Shown here piece by piece: positions 16,105 through 25,640 of a DNA stretch of 64,000 nt (its first letter is position 1; each line of letters starts with the position of its first letter). The stretch is from CAVPCZ01 sp963779225 (GTDB lineage: Bacteria > Bacteroidota > Ignavibacteria > UBA10030 > UBA6906): contig CAVZWW010000003.1 of the NCBI GenBank assembly GCA_963779225.1, positions 496,001-560,000 on the forward strand, written 5' to 3'. The notes beneath the pieces are model-generated. The model searched no databases, was not told the origin of the DNA, and saw only the letters and a program-made list of their open reading frames with translations. The translations under genes were made by a program, and so were the position numbers.

Positions 16105-17220
16105 ATGAAATTTACCGTCAGTATTTCAGATCTTCAACGAACTTTGACCAAGCTGGGCGGGGTTATTCCGGCAAAGTCAACCATGCCAATTCTGGAAACC
16201 CTGTTATTCGAACTGGTGGACAATTCGCTGATGATTACCGCGACGGATCTTATTATTTCATCTACGATAACACTGGATGTTAAGGGGGGAGAAAACGGAA
16301 AAATCGCTATTCCTGCGAAGCGCCTGACGGACACCGTACGTTCGCTGCCCGATACGGATGCCGTTTTTTTGGTTGATATGGATGCCAGCAAAATTCGCAT
16401 AAAAACGCCGAATGGCGAATATGCCCTTACCGGCGAAGCAGCGAAGGAGTATCCCCAGGTACCGGCATTCAAGGGCACCAGTGAATTTATCATGGAAAGC
16501 AGTGCGTTACGGCGTCTCATTCACCGCACCGCTTTTGCTGTCAGCACGGATGAGTTGAGACCGGCAATGATGGGTATCTTGTTGCAGGCAAATGGCACCG
16601 AATTACGGGCTGTTGCCACCGATGGGCATCGGCTTGCACGCATAATTTATCATCCACAGCAGAAAGCAAAGCTGGAAAAGGACATTATTGTGCCCGCCAA
16701 AGCTCTTGCTATTTTGGGAAAGGCTGTAGAAGCGGGGGAATGCACCGTGAGTGCGAGCGACACGCACGTTCGTTTTTTGTATGATCATTCAGTTCTCGTT
16801 TCCCGGCTGATTGAAGAAACATATCCCAACTATGAAAGTGTTATTCCCCTTGAGAACACGAAACTTCTGACGGTCAACCGCGAGCACATTATATCCTCGT
16901 TGCGCCGTGTGGCGCTCTATGCCAGTGCCACAACCCATCAGATCCGACTTGAACTTGCACCGGATGTACTGAAAATCAGCGCACAGGACATTGATTTTGG
17001 TGGAGAAGCAAACGAAACATTGCCCTGTACATACAGTGCGGAGAGCATGGAAATCGGATTCAACGCCACCTATTTGATAGATATTCTCTCCCATCTGGAC
17101 GCCGCGCAGGTCACCATGAAATTCAGCAGTTCAACCCGCGCCGGCATCGTCACGCCTGCCGAAACCAGTGCACAGGAAGATGCGGTTATGCTGATCATGC
17201 CGGTTCGCCTGAATACATAA
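16105..17220 (+). CDS. dnaN: DNA polymerase III beta sliding clamp
   Basis: A 371-residue clamp made of three repeats; recognisable segments are KLGGVIPAKSTMPILETLLFEL, IPAKRLTDTVRSLP, EYPQVPAF, RPAMMGILLQ, ATDGHRLAR and the C-terminal MLIMPVR. It forms the ring that tethers polymerase III and also binds Hda-like and repair partners. AAGGAG stands 6 bases before the ATG. It follows dnaA after the AT-rich origin segment and precedes recF. Confidence 0.98.
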   Translation: MKFTVSISDLQRTLTKLGGVIPAKSTMPILETLLFELVDNSLMITATDLIISSTITLDVKGGENGKIAIPAKRLTDTVRSLPDTDAVFLVDMDASKIRIKTPNGEYALTGEAAKEYPQVPAFKGTSEFIMESSALRRLIHRTAFAVSTDELRPAMMGILLQANGTELRAVATDGHRLARIIYHPQQKAKLEKDIIVPAKALAILGKAVEAGECTVSASDTHVRFLYDHSVLVSRLIEETYPNYESVIPLENTKLLTVNREHIISSLRRVALYASATTHQIRLELAPDVLKISAQDIDFGGEANETLPCTYSAESMEIGFNATYLIDILSHLDAAQVTMKFSSSTRAGIVTPAETSAQEDAVMLIMPVRLNT

Positions 17221-17277
17221 GGTGGCAATGGATTCCGGAGGGTGTTTGCCCCGGCCAGGTGTCTGGGTCCCCAAGGT

Positions 17278-17305
17278 AGCCCCGTTGATAGCGGGGCTGC
17301 CGTTT
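17278..17305 (+). terminator. Hairpin between dnaN and recF (weak terminator or attenuator)
   Basis: A 7-bp perfect stem, AGCCCCG with CGGGGCT, with a 7-base loop is followed by GCCGTTTTC. The short T run is displaced from the stem, so termination is probably partial. It lies just upstream of the recF ribosome binding site. Confidence 0.5.
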
Positions 17306-17328
17306 TCTGGAGCTGTTCCGGAGGTGCA

Positions 17329-18465
17329 ATGCGCGTAGAGCGCCTCGACGTGACACAGTTCCGCAACCACGCGCGGACAACGGTTGCCTTTGGTGAAGGG
17401 ATAAATGCTCTGGTCGGGGAAAACGGGCAGGGCAAGACGAATATACTCGAAGCCATCTCGTATCTGAGTCTCAGCAAGAGCTTCTACGCGTCGACCGATG
17501 TTCAGGCGGTGATGGTGGGGAAAGAATTTTTCGAAATTACGGCGGAGATGGTGGATGATGGTGGACAGCGCGCGGGTATACGGGTGGTATTTCACGCGCG
17601 TACCGGAGAAAAGACCGTAACGGTAAACGGCGCGCCGCTCGAGCGCGTTTCGGCCGTTGTAGGAATGTTTCCTGCGGTGATTCTCTCCCCTGATAATGGC
17701 CGTATTATCTCTGGGGCTCCGGCGGAGCGCCGGAAATTTCTGGATATCGTGCTAAGCCAGACAAGCAGCAGCTACTTCGCCGACGTGCTGGAATACCGCC
17801 GGATTCTCCGACAGCGCAACCGGCTTCTTGCGGACGCCCGCTTTCACGGGCGGGGTGCGGCCGATGCCACCGAGCCGTGGACGGCTGCTCTTATCGAGCG
17901 TGGAGCACGGATCATTTTCCGAAGGGCAGTTTTTCTGGAGCGTCTGCAGCTGTCCCTTCGTCCGGCGTATGCTGACCTGGTTGGTGCGGATGACGATTTG
18001 CGGCTTGTCTATCTCACCCTGGATGGTGTGGAGAAACCGGAAGGTCCAGCAGAAGTTGCCGACGCAATGGCGCTGGCTCTTAACCGGTGCCGGCAGGATG
18101 AAGAGCGCCGGGGCACGACCCTTGTCGGACCGCACCGCGACGATGTCACCTTTCTGTTGCGCAATCTCGAGGCTGACGCATATGCCTCACAGGGCGAACA
18201 GAAGACGCTGCTGATTGCACTCAAGCTCTCTGAATATCAGTACGTCTGCGAAACACGCGCGGAGCGACCGATGCTGTTGCTCGATGATGTCTTTGCCGAG
18301 CTGGACAGGCGGCGGGCCGGGCGGGTTCTCGGGCATCTCGCGTCACTCGGCCAGGCACTGATTACGACCACCGACGCAAAGTTGTTTGTGCCGGAGATCA
18401 CGTGGAACAATCATCACCGGAGATATTTCATTGAGCGCGGATGCTGCACGGCGGATCAAACGTAA
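17329..18465 (+). CDS. recF: DNA replication and repair protein RecF
   Basis: RecF is an SMC-like ATPase that with RecO and RecR loads RecA at gaps. Walker A GENGQGKTNILEAISYLSL, the signature region YASQGEQKTLLIALKL and Walker B PMLLLDDVFAELD are present. I use the ATG at 17329, which follows GGAGG and begins MRVERLDVTQFRNH; an open frame 29 codons longer runs through the intergenic hairpin and is not supported. The 378-residue product is of normal size. Its 3' end overlaps dciA. Confidence 0.96.
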   Translation: MRVERLDVTQFRNHARTTVAFGEGINALVGENGQGKTNILEAISYLSLSKSFYASTDVQAVMVGKEFFEITAEMVDDGGQRAGIRVVFHARTGEKTVTVNGAPLERVSAVVGMFPAVILSPDNGRIISGAPAERRKFLDIVLSQTSSSYFADVLEYRRILRQRNRLLADARFHGRGAADATEPWTAALIERGARIIFRRAVFLERLQLSLRPAYADLVGADDDLRLVYLTLDGVEKPEGPAEVADAMALALNRCRQDEERRGTTLVGPHRDDVTFLLRNLEADAYASQGEQKTLLIALKLSEYQYVCETRAERPMLLLDDVFAELDRRRAGRVLGHLASLGQALITTTDAKLFVPEITWNNHHRRYFIERGCCTADQT

Positions 18466-18763
18466 GGGATCGAAGGCCTCCGGAAATCCGGTTCCCGCCT
18501 CGCAGGCCATCAGCGAGTTGATGACCGCGCTCGGCATTGACAAGACGCTCCGGAAGTTCAGCGTGCTCACGGCGTGGAGCGACATGGTGGGCGAGCAAAT
18601 TGCGCGGGTGACGGTGCCTGACCGGATCGAGAGTGGCGTGCTGTATGTCCGGGTGACCACCGCACCGTGGCGTGCGGAGCTGTCGATGAAGCGTCTGCAA
18701 ATTCTTCAGAAGATCAACCGCGCACTGGGCGCGGACGTGGTGAAGGATATTCGTTTTCGATAG
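18431..18763 (+). CDS. dciA: DciA-type helicase-loading protein (DUF721)
   Basis: A DUF721 protein: AISELMTALGIDKTLRKFSVLTAWSDMVGEQIARVTVPDRIESGVLYVRV is the family core with the conserved W and the KH-like fold. DciA recruits and loads the replicative helicase DnaB in bacteria that lack DnaC/DnaI. No ATG start is available. A TTG at 18431 lies 8 bases after GGAG and overlaps the end of recF by 35 bases; another TTG at 18386 has no ribosome binding site. The position between recF and gyrB is the usual one. DnaB is encoded at 38.3 kb. Confidence 0.88.
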   Translation: MSADAARRIKRKGSKASGNPVPASQAISELMTALGIDKTLRKFSVLTAWSDMVGEQIARVTVPDRIESGVLYVRVTTAPWRAELSMKRLQILQKINRALGADVVKDIRFR

Positions 18764-18779
18764 AGAGCCAAGGAGAGAC

Positions 18780-20858
18780 ATGGCGAAAGCAACGCCGGTA
18801 AAGGCGAAGAAACGCTTCGGCAAAGAGACCGTTCCGGCCGAACCGCGTAACGGAGCCGAAGCACGCGGGTACACAGCCGAACACATCACCGTCCTGAAAG
18901 GACTTGAGGCGGTCCGCCGCAGGCCCGCTATGTATATCGGGGACATCAGCACGCGCGGACTGCACCATCTGGTGTATGAAGTGGTGGACAACTCGATCGA
19001 CGAGGCACTTGCCGGGTATGCCCGAACGATTGATGTCTCGCTCAACAAAGATGGTTCCATCACGGTCACCGACGACGGCCGCGGCATTCCCACCGACGTG
19101 CACAAAGAGGAGGGACGGTCGGCGCTGGAAGTCGTTATGACCGTGCTTCACGCCGGAGGAAAGTTCGACAAGAACACGTACAAAGTGTCGGGTGGTCTTC
19201 ACGGGGTCGGTGTGTCGGTGGTCAACGCGCTTAGCGAGTGGCTGGAAGCGGAAGTCTTCCGTGATGGAAAGAAATGGTTTCAGAAATACAAACGCGGTGA
19301 ACCCGTTGCGCCCGCGAAAACGACCGGGAAGGCCGAAGAAGGGCAAACAGGCACGAGGATCACTTTTCTCCCTGATGGTCAGATCTTCAAGAACCGGACA
19401 TTTAAGTTCGAGACCGTTGCAGAACGGTTGCGTGAACTGGCCTTTCTGAATCCGGAAGTCACGCTCCACATTGTTGACCGGCGCAACAAGAATGAGCAGG
19501 AGGAAACATTCCATTTCAAAGGGGGGCTGGCCGAATTCGTACGGTACATTGATGCTACGCGCCCCTCGATTGTGCGAAAACCGTTTGCAGCCAGGGGAAC
19601 CGACAAGGACGAGAACGGGCGTGCGGTCGAAGTGGAGGCAGCGTTCCAGTACAACGACCAGTACAGCGAGAATATCTTCACCTACGTTAACAACATCAAC
19701 ACCCATGAAGGCGGCACGCATCTGGTCGGGTTCCGGACGGCGTTGACCCGTTCGTTGAACGCCTATGCATACAAGGCCGGCATCCTGAAGGATGGGGGCA
19801 TCGTATTAACCGGTGATGACTTCCGCGAAGGATTTACGGGTATTCTGAGCGTAAGAGTCCCCGAGCCCCAGTTTGAAGGACAGACCAAGACCAAACTCGG
19901 AAACAGCGAAGTAAAGAGCATCGTCGAGTCCGTCATCGGATCTGCACTGAGCGCCTGGCTCGAGGACAACTCGCCGGACGCGAAGCGGATCCTGGATAAA
20001 GCAATGCGGGCGGCTGAGGCGCGGGAGGCGGCGCGCAAGGCGCGCGACCTGACCCGCAGAAAAAACGCCCTCTCGGGTGGCGGGCTTCCCGGGAAGCTCG
20101 CCGATTGCGCCATCAACGATCCCGAACATTGTGAGCTGTATCTGGTTGAAGGGGACTCGGCGGGTGGGAGTGCGAAACAGGGACGCGACCGCCGGTTCCA
20201 GGCAATCCTGCCGTTGAAGGGAAAAATCCTCAACGTGGAGAAGGCCCGGCTGCACAAGATTCTGGAGAACGAAGAAATCCGGAATATTTTCACGGCCATC
20301 GGAACTGGAGTGGGCGAAGAGTTCGATCCCACAAAAGTGCGGTATGGCAAGATCATCCTCATGTGCGATGCGGACGTGGACGGGTCGCACATCCGCACGC
20401 TGCTCTTGACGCTGTTGTACCGGCACATGAAGGCTCTGATCGAGCTCGGCCATGTCTTTATTGCGCAACCGCCGCTATACAAAGTCAAGAAGGGAAAACA
20501 GGAGTTTTATGCGTATGACGACGAAGAGCGCGAGGATGTCGTGAAACGCCTGAAGGCGGACAAGGGGAAGAAAGCGGAAGAATCCTCACCCGGACAAGCA
20601 GGGGAGGCGCCGGAAGAAGGTGCCATGATTGTGGGAAGCGGCATCGCTATCTCCCGATTCAAAGGCCTGGGCGAAATGAACCCCGAACAGCTCTGGTCGA
20701 CGACCATGAATCCGGAGACGCGGACGATTTTGCAGGTATCCATCGAGAACGCCGCGGATGCAGACCGGACATTCTCCATTCTCATGGGTGATGAGGTTGA
20801 ACCGCGGCGGGAATTCATTGAAAAGAACGCCAAGTACGTACGGAATCTGGACGTGTAG
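18780..20858 (+). CDS. gyrB: DNA gyrase subunit B
   Basis: GyrB supplies the ATPase of gyrase. The GHKL domain shows VVDNSIDEALAG and SGGLHGVGVSVVNALS; the TOPRIM domain shows EGDSAGGSAKQGRDR and MCDADVDGSHIRTLLLT; the C-terminus has FKGLGEMNPEQLW. A short acidic/Lys-rich insertion (about residues 593-618) precedes the last motif. It carries AAGGAG before the ATG, follows dciA by 16 bases and is followed 26 bases later by gyrA, so both subunits are probably cotranscribed. The motifs fit GyrB rather than ParE mainly by context. Confidence 0.97.
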   Translation: MAKATPVKAKKRFGKETVPAEPRNGAEARGYTAEHITVLKGLEAVRRRPAMYIGDISTRGLHHLVYEVVDNSIDEALAGYARTIDVSLNKDGSITVTDDGRGIPTDVHKEEGRSALEVVMTVLHAGGKFDKNTYKVSGGLHGVGVSVVNALSEWLEAEVFRDGKKWFQKYKRGEPVAPAKTTGKAEEGQTGTRITFLPDGQIFKNRTFKFETVAERLRELAFLNPEVTLHIVDRRNKNEQEETFHFKGGLAEFVRYIDATRPSIVRKPFAARGTDKDENGRAVEVEAAFQYNDQYSENIFTYVNNINTHEGGTHLVGFRTALTRSLNAYAYKAGILKDGGIVLTGDDFREGFTGILSVRVPEPQFEGQTKTKLGNSEVKSIVESVIGSALSAWLEDNSPDAKRILDKAMRAAEAREAARKARDLTRRKNALSGGGLPGKLADCAINDPEHCELYLVEGDSAGGSAKQGRDRRFQAILPLKGKILNVEKARLHKILENEEIRNIFTAIGTGVGEEFDPTKVRYGKIILMCDADVDGSHIRTLLLTLLYRHMKALIELGHVFIAQPPLYKVKKGKQEFYAYDDEEREDVVKRLKADKGKKAEESSPGQAGEAPEEGAMIVGSGIAISRFKGLGEMNPEQLWSTTMNPETRTILQVSIENAADADRTFSILMGDEVEPRREFIEKNAKYVRNLDV

Positions 20859-20884
20859 GACCAACGCAAGAAGAAAGCCTCAGT

Positions 20885-23470
20885 ATGGCGACACTCAACG
20901 AAAAAATCATTCCGGTTGATATCGAAGACGAAATGAAAGGATCGTACATCGATTACTCGATGTCGGTCATCGTGGCGCGTGCGCTGCCGGATGTGCGGGA
21001 TGGATTGAAGCCCGTACACCGGCGCGTGCTTTTCGGCATGCAGGATCTGGGTCTTGCAGCGAACCGACCGTACAAAAAGTCCGCCCGCATCGTGGGCGAG
21101 GTGCTTGGCAAGTACCATCCTCACGGCGACAGCGCGGTCTATGATACCATGGTGCGCATGGCGCAGGATTTCTCCATGCGGTATCCGCTGGTGGACGGCC
21201 AGGGGAATTTTGGATCGGTGGACGGCGACTCGGCGGCGGCCATGCGGTACACCGAGGCGCGCCTCTCACGCATTGCCGAAGAGATGTTGCGCGACCTGGA
21301 GAAGAACACGGTGGATTTTGCACCGAACTTCGATGACACGCTGAAGGAACCCACTGTCCTCCCGGCCATGGTGCCCAATCTCCTGGTCAACGGCTCCAGC
21401 GGCATCGCCGTGGGTATGGCGACAAATATCCCCCCGCACAATCTGACCGAAGTGATTGACGGCTGTCTGGCGCTCATCAAGGATGAGACGCTGGACAACG
21501 AAAAACTCATGAAGGTGGTCAAAGCTCCCGATTTTCCCACTGGCGGCATCATCTACGGATACGAGGGGGTCCGCGATGCCTACCTGACGGGCAAGGGCCG
21601 CATCATTGTGCGTGCCCGCGCGAGCATCGAAACAGGAAAAAACGAACGCCAGAGTATTGTTGTCACAGAGATCCCGTACCAGGTGAATAAAGCCAACATG
21701 ATCGAGCGGATCGCCGATATGGTGAACGACAAGAAGCTCGAGGATATCGCCGACATCCGCGACGAATCCGACCGTGACGGCCTCCGCATTGTGATCGATC
21801 TGCGGCGCGACGCCAACGCCGAGGTGGTTCTCAACAATCTCTACAAACACACCCAGATGCAGACCACCTTCGGCGTCAACATGCTCGCCCTGGTGGACGG
21901 CCGCCCGAAAGTGCTGACGCTGAAAGAGATGATGCAGCACTTCATCGAGCATCGCAATATGGTGATCGTACGCCGGTCGCGTTTCGAGCTCGAAGAAGCC
22001 GAAAAACGCGCACATATTCTGGAAGGCTACATTATTGCACTGGACAACATCGACGCGATCATCAAACTGATCAAGGCGTCGCGCGATGTGGATACCGCAC
22101 GGGCCGGCCTGATGAAGAAGTTCAAGCTCTCGGAGATCCAGGCCCGGGCCATCCTGGATATGCGGCTTCAACGCCTTACAGGACTGGAACGCAAGAAGAT
22201 CGAGGACGAGTACCGTGAGACCATCAAGCTGATTGAACGCCTGAAGGCCATCCTAAAGAGCAAACAGCTCCAGCTGCAGATCATCCGTGAGGAGCTGCTG
22301 GCGATAAGAGAAAAATACGGTGATGAGCGCCGTACGGAGATCGTGTACAAGGCCGAGGAGTTCCGGATCGAAGACATGATCGCCGAAGAACAGGTGGTCA
22401 TTACGATCAGTCACAACGGGTTCATTAAGCGTTTCCCCGTCAGCGGTTACCGGCGGCAATCGCGAGGTGGACGCGGCAGCGCAGGAGCAAGCACGCGGGA
22501 AGATGACTTCATCGAGGCCATGTTCATAGCCTCGACGCATGAATACATTCTGCTGTTTACCGATCAGGGACGCTGTTACTGGTTGAAAGTCTTCGAGATT
22601 CCCGAAGGTGGCCGGGCAACCCGGGGCAAATCCATCGGCAACCTCGTCTCCAAGGAGTCCGGCGAAACCATCGTGGCATACGTTACGGTGAAAGCCTTTG
22701 ATGCGCCGGTGAATATCCTCATGGTCACCGAACAGGGCAGTATCAAAAAAACCGCCCTTGCCGAATTCAGCAACCCGCGCAAGACCGGCATTGGAGCGAT
22801 CGGACTGAACAAAAAGGACAGCCTGGTCGATGTTCACCTCACGGACGGAAAACAGGATGTGGTGATCGGCACCGCCGACGGCATGGCCATCCGGTTCAAT
22901 GAACACGAGGTACGGACCATGGGCCGGGGTGCGTCCGGTGTGCGGGCCATTGGATTGCGGAAGTCGGATCGTGTAATCGGTGCCGTGGTATTACGGCGCG
23001 CCGGCACCACAATTCTCATAGCGACGGAAGGCGGGTTTGGCAAGCGAAGCCAGACAGACGAGTACCGCCTCACGCGGCGCGGTGGCAAGGGCATCATCAC
23101 GGTAAAAACGAATGAGAAGACCGGACGGATGATGGCGATCAAAGAGGTCATAGAGAAGGATGACGTGGTTATCGTCACCAGCCGCGGAGTGGTGATCCGC
23201 CAGCATGCCTCCGACATCCGGATTGCGGGACGGAACACCCAGGGAGTGCGCCTGATACGGCTTGACAGCGGTGATACGGTGGCCGACCTGGCGGCGGTGC
23301 CGGCAGAGGATGATGAACCCGGCGAAGGTGGCGAAGGCAAGGGCGCAAAACCTCCGGTGAACGGGGTGGACCAGAAACAGATCGACCTGTTTGCCGAACC
23401 GAAGGGGAAAGGTTCAGCCAGGAATGCGAAGGTATCCCCTCCCGCGAAAAAGGGGAAGCGCCGCTCCTAA
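20885..23470 (+). CDS. gyrA: DNA gyrase subunit A
   Basis: An 861-residue gyrase A. The breakage-reunion domain has SVIVARALPDVRDGLKPVHRR and the active-site Tyr in AAMRYTEARLS. The C-terminal beta-pinwheel follows from about residue 515 and contains QSRGGRG, a variant of the GyrA box (canonical QRRGGKG), which supports gyrase rather than topoisomerase IV. The tail after residue 810 is acidic then Lys-rich and low in complexity. The TAA stop overlaps the TAG stop of the convergent VWA gene in the four bases CTAA, leaving no room for a terminator between them. Confidence 0.97.
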   Translation: MATLNEKIIPVDIEDEMKGSYIDYSMSVIVARALPDVRDGLKPVHRRVLFGMQDLGLAANRPYKKSARIVGEVLGKYHPHGDSAVYDTMVRMAQDFSMRYPLVDGQGNFGSVDGDSAAAMRYTEARLSRIAEEMLRDLEKNTVDFAPNFDDTLKEPTVLPAMVPNLLVNGSSGIAVGMATNIPPHNLTEVIDGCLALIKDETLDNEKLMKVVKAPDFPTGGIIYGYEGVRDAYLTGKGRIIVRARASIETGKNERQSIVVTEIPYQVNKANMIERIADMVNDKKLEDIADIRDESDRDGLRIVIDLRRDANAEVVLNNLYKHTQMQTTFGVNMLALVDGRPKVLTLKEMMQHFIEHRNMVIVRRSRFELEEAEKRAHILEGYIIALDNIDAIIKLIKASRDVDTARAGLMKKFKLSEIQARAILDMRLQRLTGLERKKIEDEYRETIKLIERLKAILKSKQLQLQIIREELLAIREKYGDERRTEIVYKAEEFRIEDMIAEEQVVITISHNGFIKRFPVSGYRRQSRGGRGSAGASTREDDFIEAMFIASTHEYILLFTDQGRCYWLKVFEIPEGGRATRGKSIGNLVSKESGETIVAYVTVKAFDAPVNILMVTEQGSIKKTALAEFSNPRKTGIGAIGLNKKDSLVDVHLTDGKQDVVIGTADGMAIRFNEHEVRTMGRGASGVRAIGLRKSDRVIGAVVLRRAGTTILIATEGGFGKRSQTDEYRLTRRGGKGIITVKTNEKTGRMMAIKEVIEKDDVVIVTSRGVVIRQHASDIRIAGRNTQGVRLIRLDSGDTVADLAAVPAEDDEPGEGGEGKGAKPPVNGVDQKQIDLFAEPKGKGSARNAKVSPPAKKGKRRS

Positions 23471-25635
23471 ATCATTCCGCTCCGTTTACGGAGAAACCAC
23501 TCCAGAGCCAGCAGCAGGATGATGGCGGCGGCAAGCAGCGGGCGGTTGCGCAGATGGTATTCGGCGGCGTCCGTCTCCTCCGTGGTCACGAACGAAGGTT
23601 GCCGCGAGAGGAGTTCCCCAATGCGGCTGAATGTTTCCTGATGCAGAAACGCTCCGCCGGTCCGTTCTGCAAGTCGGCGCAGGAGCGGAGCATTCATGCG
23701 GGTCTCCAGGAATTCCTGCCGCACTCCTCCTATCCGGATCGTGCCGCTGTCGCTGCCAACCAGGGTTCCCCCCCGTGTCGCTGTTGCGGCATAGGCAAAC
23801 GCGCCTTCCTCAGCCCATCCCGGGACCGTACCCTCATACCGGCCGTTTCCTGAGGGAGCAAGAACGGTTTCCATCGTTCCCGCGCCCTGCCGTACCGTGA
23901 CCCTTACTTCTGCATCATCCAGCGGACGTTGCTGGGGGTCATAGACCTGTCCTTCAAAACCAATCGGTTCACCTGCGACAAAAACATCATTGACGGTCTT
24001 TACAATCACTGGGCCACGTTCCTCGGGAGCGGTGAGCCACTGGACGACATTGGTCAGGAACGCCGAAAAGAACCCTGACGTAACAGGCGTGCGCTGGGCC
24101 ATGAGCCGCCATCGCCAGATGCCGTAAGCGGTAAGAGCCACCGTTCGCTGACTTTGCATGCGCAATGTCAGAAGCAGGGGGAGCGGGGCGACGGCGGTCA
24201 GACCCCGGGCATATCCCAGTGCAACCGCACCGGGTTTTACACGCAGCGTCGTCCGTGTCGCGAAGACCGGAGGTAATTGTGTCCACGGGGAGCCTTCGCC
24301 ACCTGAGGGTGTCAACATCGGGGAGAGTCGTTCCACCGGCGCAGGTTCAAGAAACACCTCCTGCTCCGCCATCGAGGTGTTTTCCACAGTGAAAGGGAGG
24401 GCACTGTGGAAATGTTGGCCCAGGCGGTCCCATGCCACGAACCGGCTCGCAATGAAGAAGATGGGGATACGGCGTTTCAGGAGAGCAGCCTGAAGGGCGT
24501 CGTATGTGGCCCGCGTCGTCGACGCTGTCGGCAGGCCAACGAGGATGAGGCAATCCGCGGAGTCGAGCGTGGCGGCGGAAAGCGGTCCATCGAGGAATAT
24601 GCCATCGGGGAGTTGTGTGTACCCCGAGATGCTGAAACCGGAATTTTCACTGAGCGTCTGGCGCAGCACTGCGAGATCCGCTGATGGCGCACCCGCGAGA
24701 ATCACCAGATGCTGCTTGCCACCGCGCACCCGCGAAACAAACGACCGGCGATTGTTCCGTAGGGTCACTTCGCCTCCGAGTGGTGCGAGTGCGACCGTGA
24801 AGGTGCGGACGCCCGGTGTGACGGGAGTGTAGGAGAGCCGGATGGCATACTCCCGTGTTCCCCGGTCCACGGTGAACGATTTCCGGTCGAGCAGTGTGGA
24901 TCCGTCCAGGAGCGACACTTCCGTCTGTTGGCCGTCAAAGCCGGCGCTCTTGATCCGCACATCCACCGGCGTCTCTGTGCCGGCATAGACGACCGTGTTG
25001 GCTGTAACATGCGTGAGAACCAGATCCTGCTGTTCGCTTGTATCGCCGATCCCGACCGTGTACACCGGCAACGGAAAAGTCGGGGCGATGTGCAGGGGAT
25101 TGCGCCCCAGCGTGGAATTGCCGTCGGACAGGAGGAGAATTGCCTGGGGAGGAGGGGTGCCCTCTGTTCGCGTGACGGATTCGAGTGCCGCGGTAATATC
25201 CGTTTCCGGATCAGTGCAGGGGAGCGAATCCAGGTCCGTTGCGGAGATGGGGCGGGTGGTTCTCCCCATAGCCAGGAAGCGCACATCCGCACGCTGTTCG
25301 AGCTCCCGCATGGAAGATGAAACAAGGAGGGACCGGAGCGTTGCCGCCCGATCGCCAAGCCGGTCCCGGACAGTCATACTGCTGCTGTTGTCGGCAATGA
25401 CAACGAGGACGGGCCGTCGGGGTGAAGTGGAGACCATACGGATGACCGGCTCGGTGAGCAGCAGGAATAGGAAGGTGAGGGTGAAGCCGCGCAGGATGAG
25501 AAGGCCGTACCTGCGAAACGACGGGAGCGGCGGAACGGTCGTGCGGTAGAACCAGAACGCCAAGAAAGCCGCGGCGAGGACCGCTGCCAGAGCAAGTACA
25601 GGCGTACTGTCGAACCGGATCTCCAGATGCGGCAT
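23467..25635 (-). CDS. VWA-domain membrane protein (BatA/BatB-like, with C-terminal anchor)
   Basis: A 722-residue membrane protein. Two N-terminal membrane helices (about residues 12-30 and 44-62) precede a von Willebrand factor A domain with a complete MIDAS: D82-N-S84-S-S86, TDITAAL near 145-151 and SDG at 170-172. The centre (about 290-400) resembles a glutamine-amidotransferase-like fold seen in related proteins (LVILAGAPSADLAVL, ADCLILVGLP). A last membrane helix sits at the C-terminus (PLLAAAIILLLALEWFL). It is adjacent to a MoxR ATPase, the usual partner of such proteins in chaperone or insertion roles. The substrate is unknown, and a DUF58 gene usually found between such partners is missing. 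Confidence 0.82.
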   Translation of the reverse strand: MPHLEIRFDSTPVLALAAVLAAAFLAFWFYRTTVPPLPSFRRYGLLILRGFTLTFLFLLLTEPVIRMVSTSPRRPVLVVIADNSSSMTVRDRLGDRAATLRSLLVSSSMRELEQRADVRFLAMGRTTRPISATDLDSLPCTDPETDITAALESVTRTEGTPPPQAILLLSDGNSTLGRNPLHIAPTFPLPVYTVGIGDTSEQQDLVLTHVTANTVVYAGTETPVDVRIKSAGFDGQQTEVSLLDGSTLLDRKSFTVDRGTREYAIRLSYTPVTPGVRTFTVALAPLGGEVTLRNNRRSFVSRVRGGKQHLVILAGAPSADLAVLRQTLSENSGFSISGYTQLPDGIFLDGPLSAATLDSADCLILVGLPTASTTRATYDALQAALLKRRIPIFFIASRFVAWDRLGQHFHSALPFTVENTSMAEQEVFLEPAPVERLSPMLTPSGGEGSPWTQLPPVFATRTTLRVKPGAVALGYARGLTAVAPLPLLLTLRMQSQRTVALTAYGIWRWRLMAQRTPVTSGFFSAFLTNVVQWLTAPEERGPVIVKTVNDVFVAGEPIGFEGQVYDPQQRPLDDAEVRVTVRQGAGTMETVLAPSGNGRYEGTVPGWAEEGAFAYAATATRGGTLVGSDSGTIRIGGVRQEFLETRMNAPLLRRLAERTGGAFLHQETFSRIGELLSRQPSFVTTEETDAAEYHLRNRPLLAAAIILLLALEWFLRKRSGMI

Positions 25636-25640
25636 GGAGG

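Noticed and set aside
17271..17305. dnaN-recF hairpin as a copy of the yidC terminator
   Set aside because: The stems share AGCCCCG, but loops, flanks and T tracts differ, and GC-rich stems of this kind arise independently.
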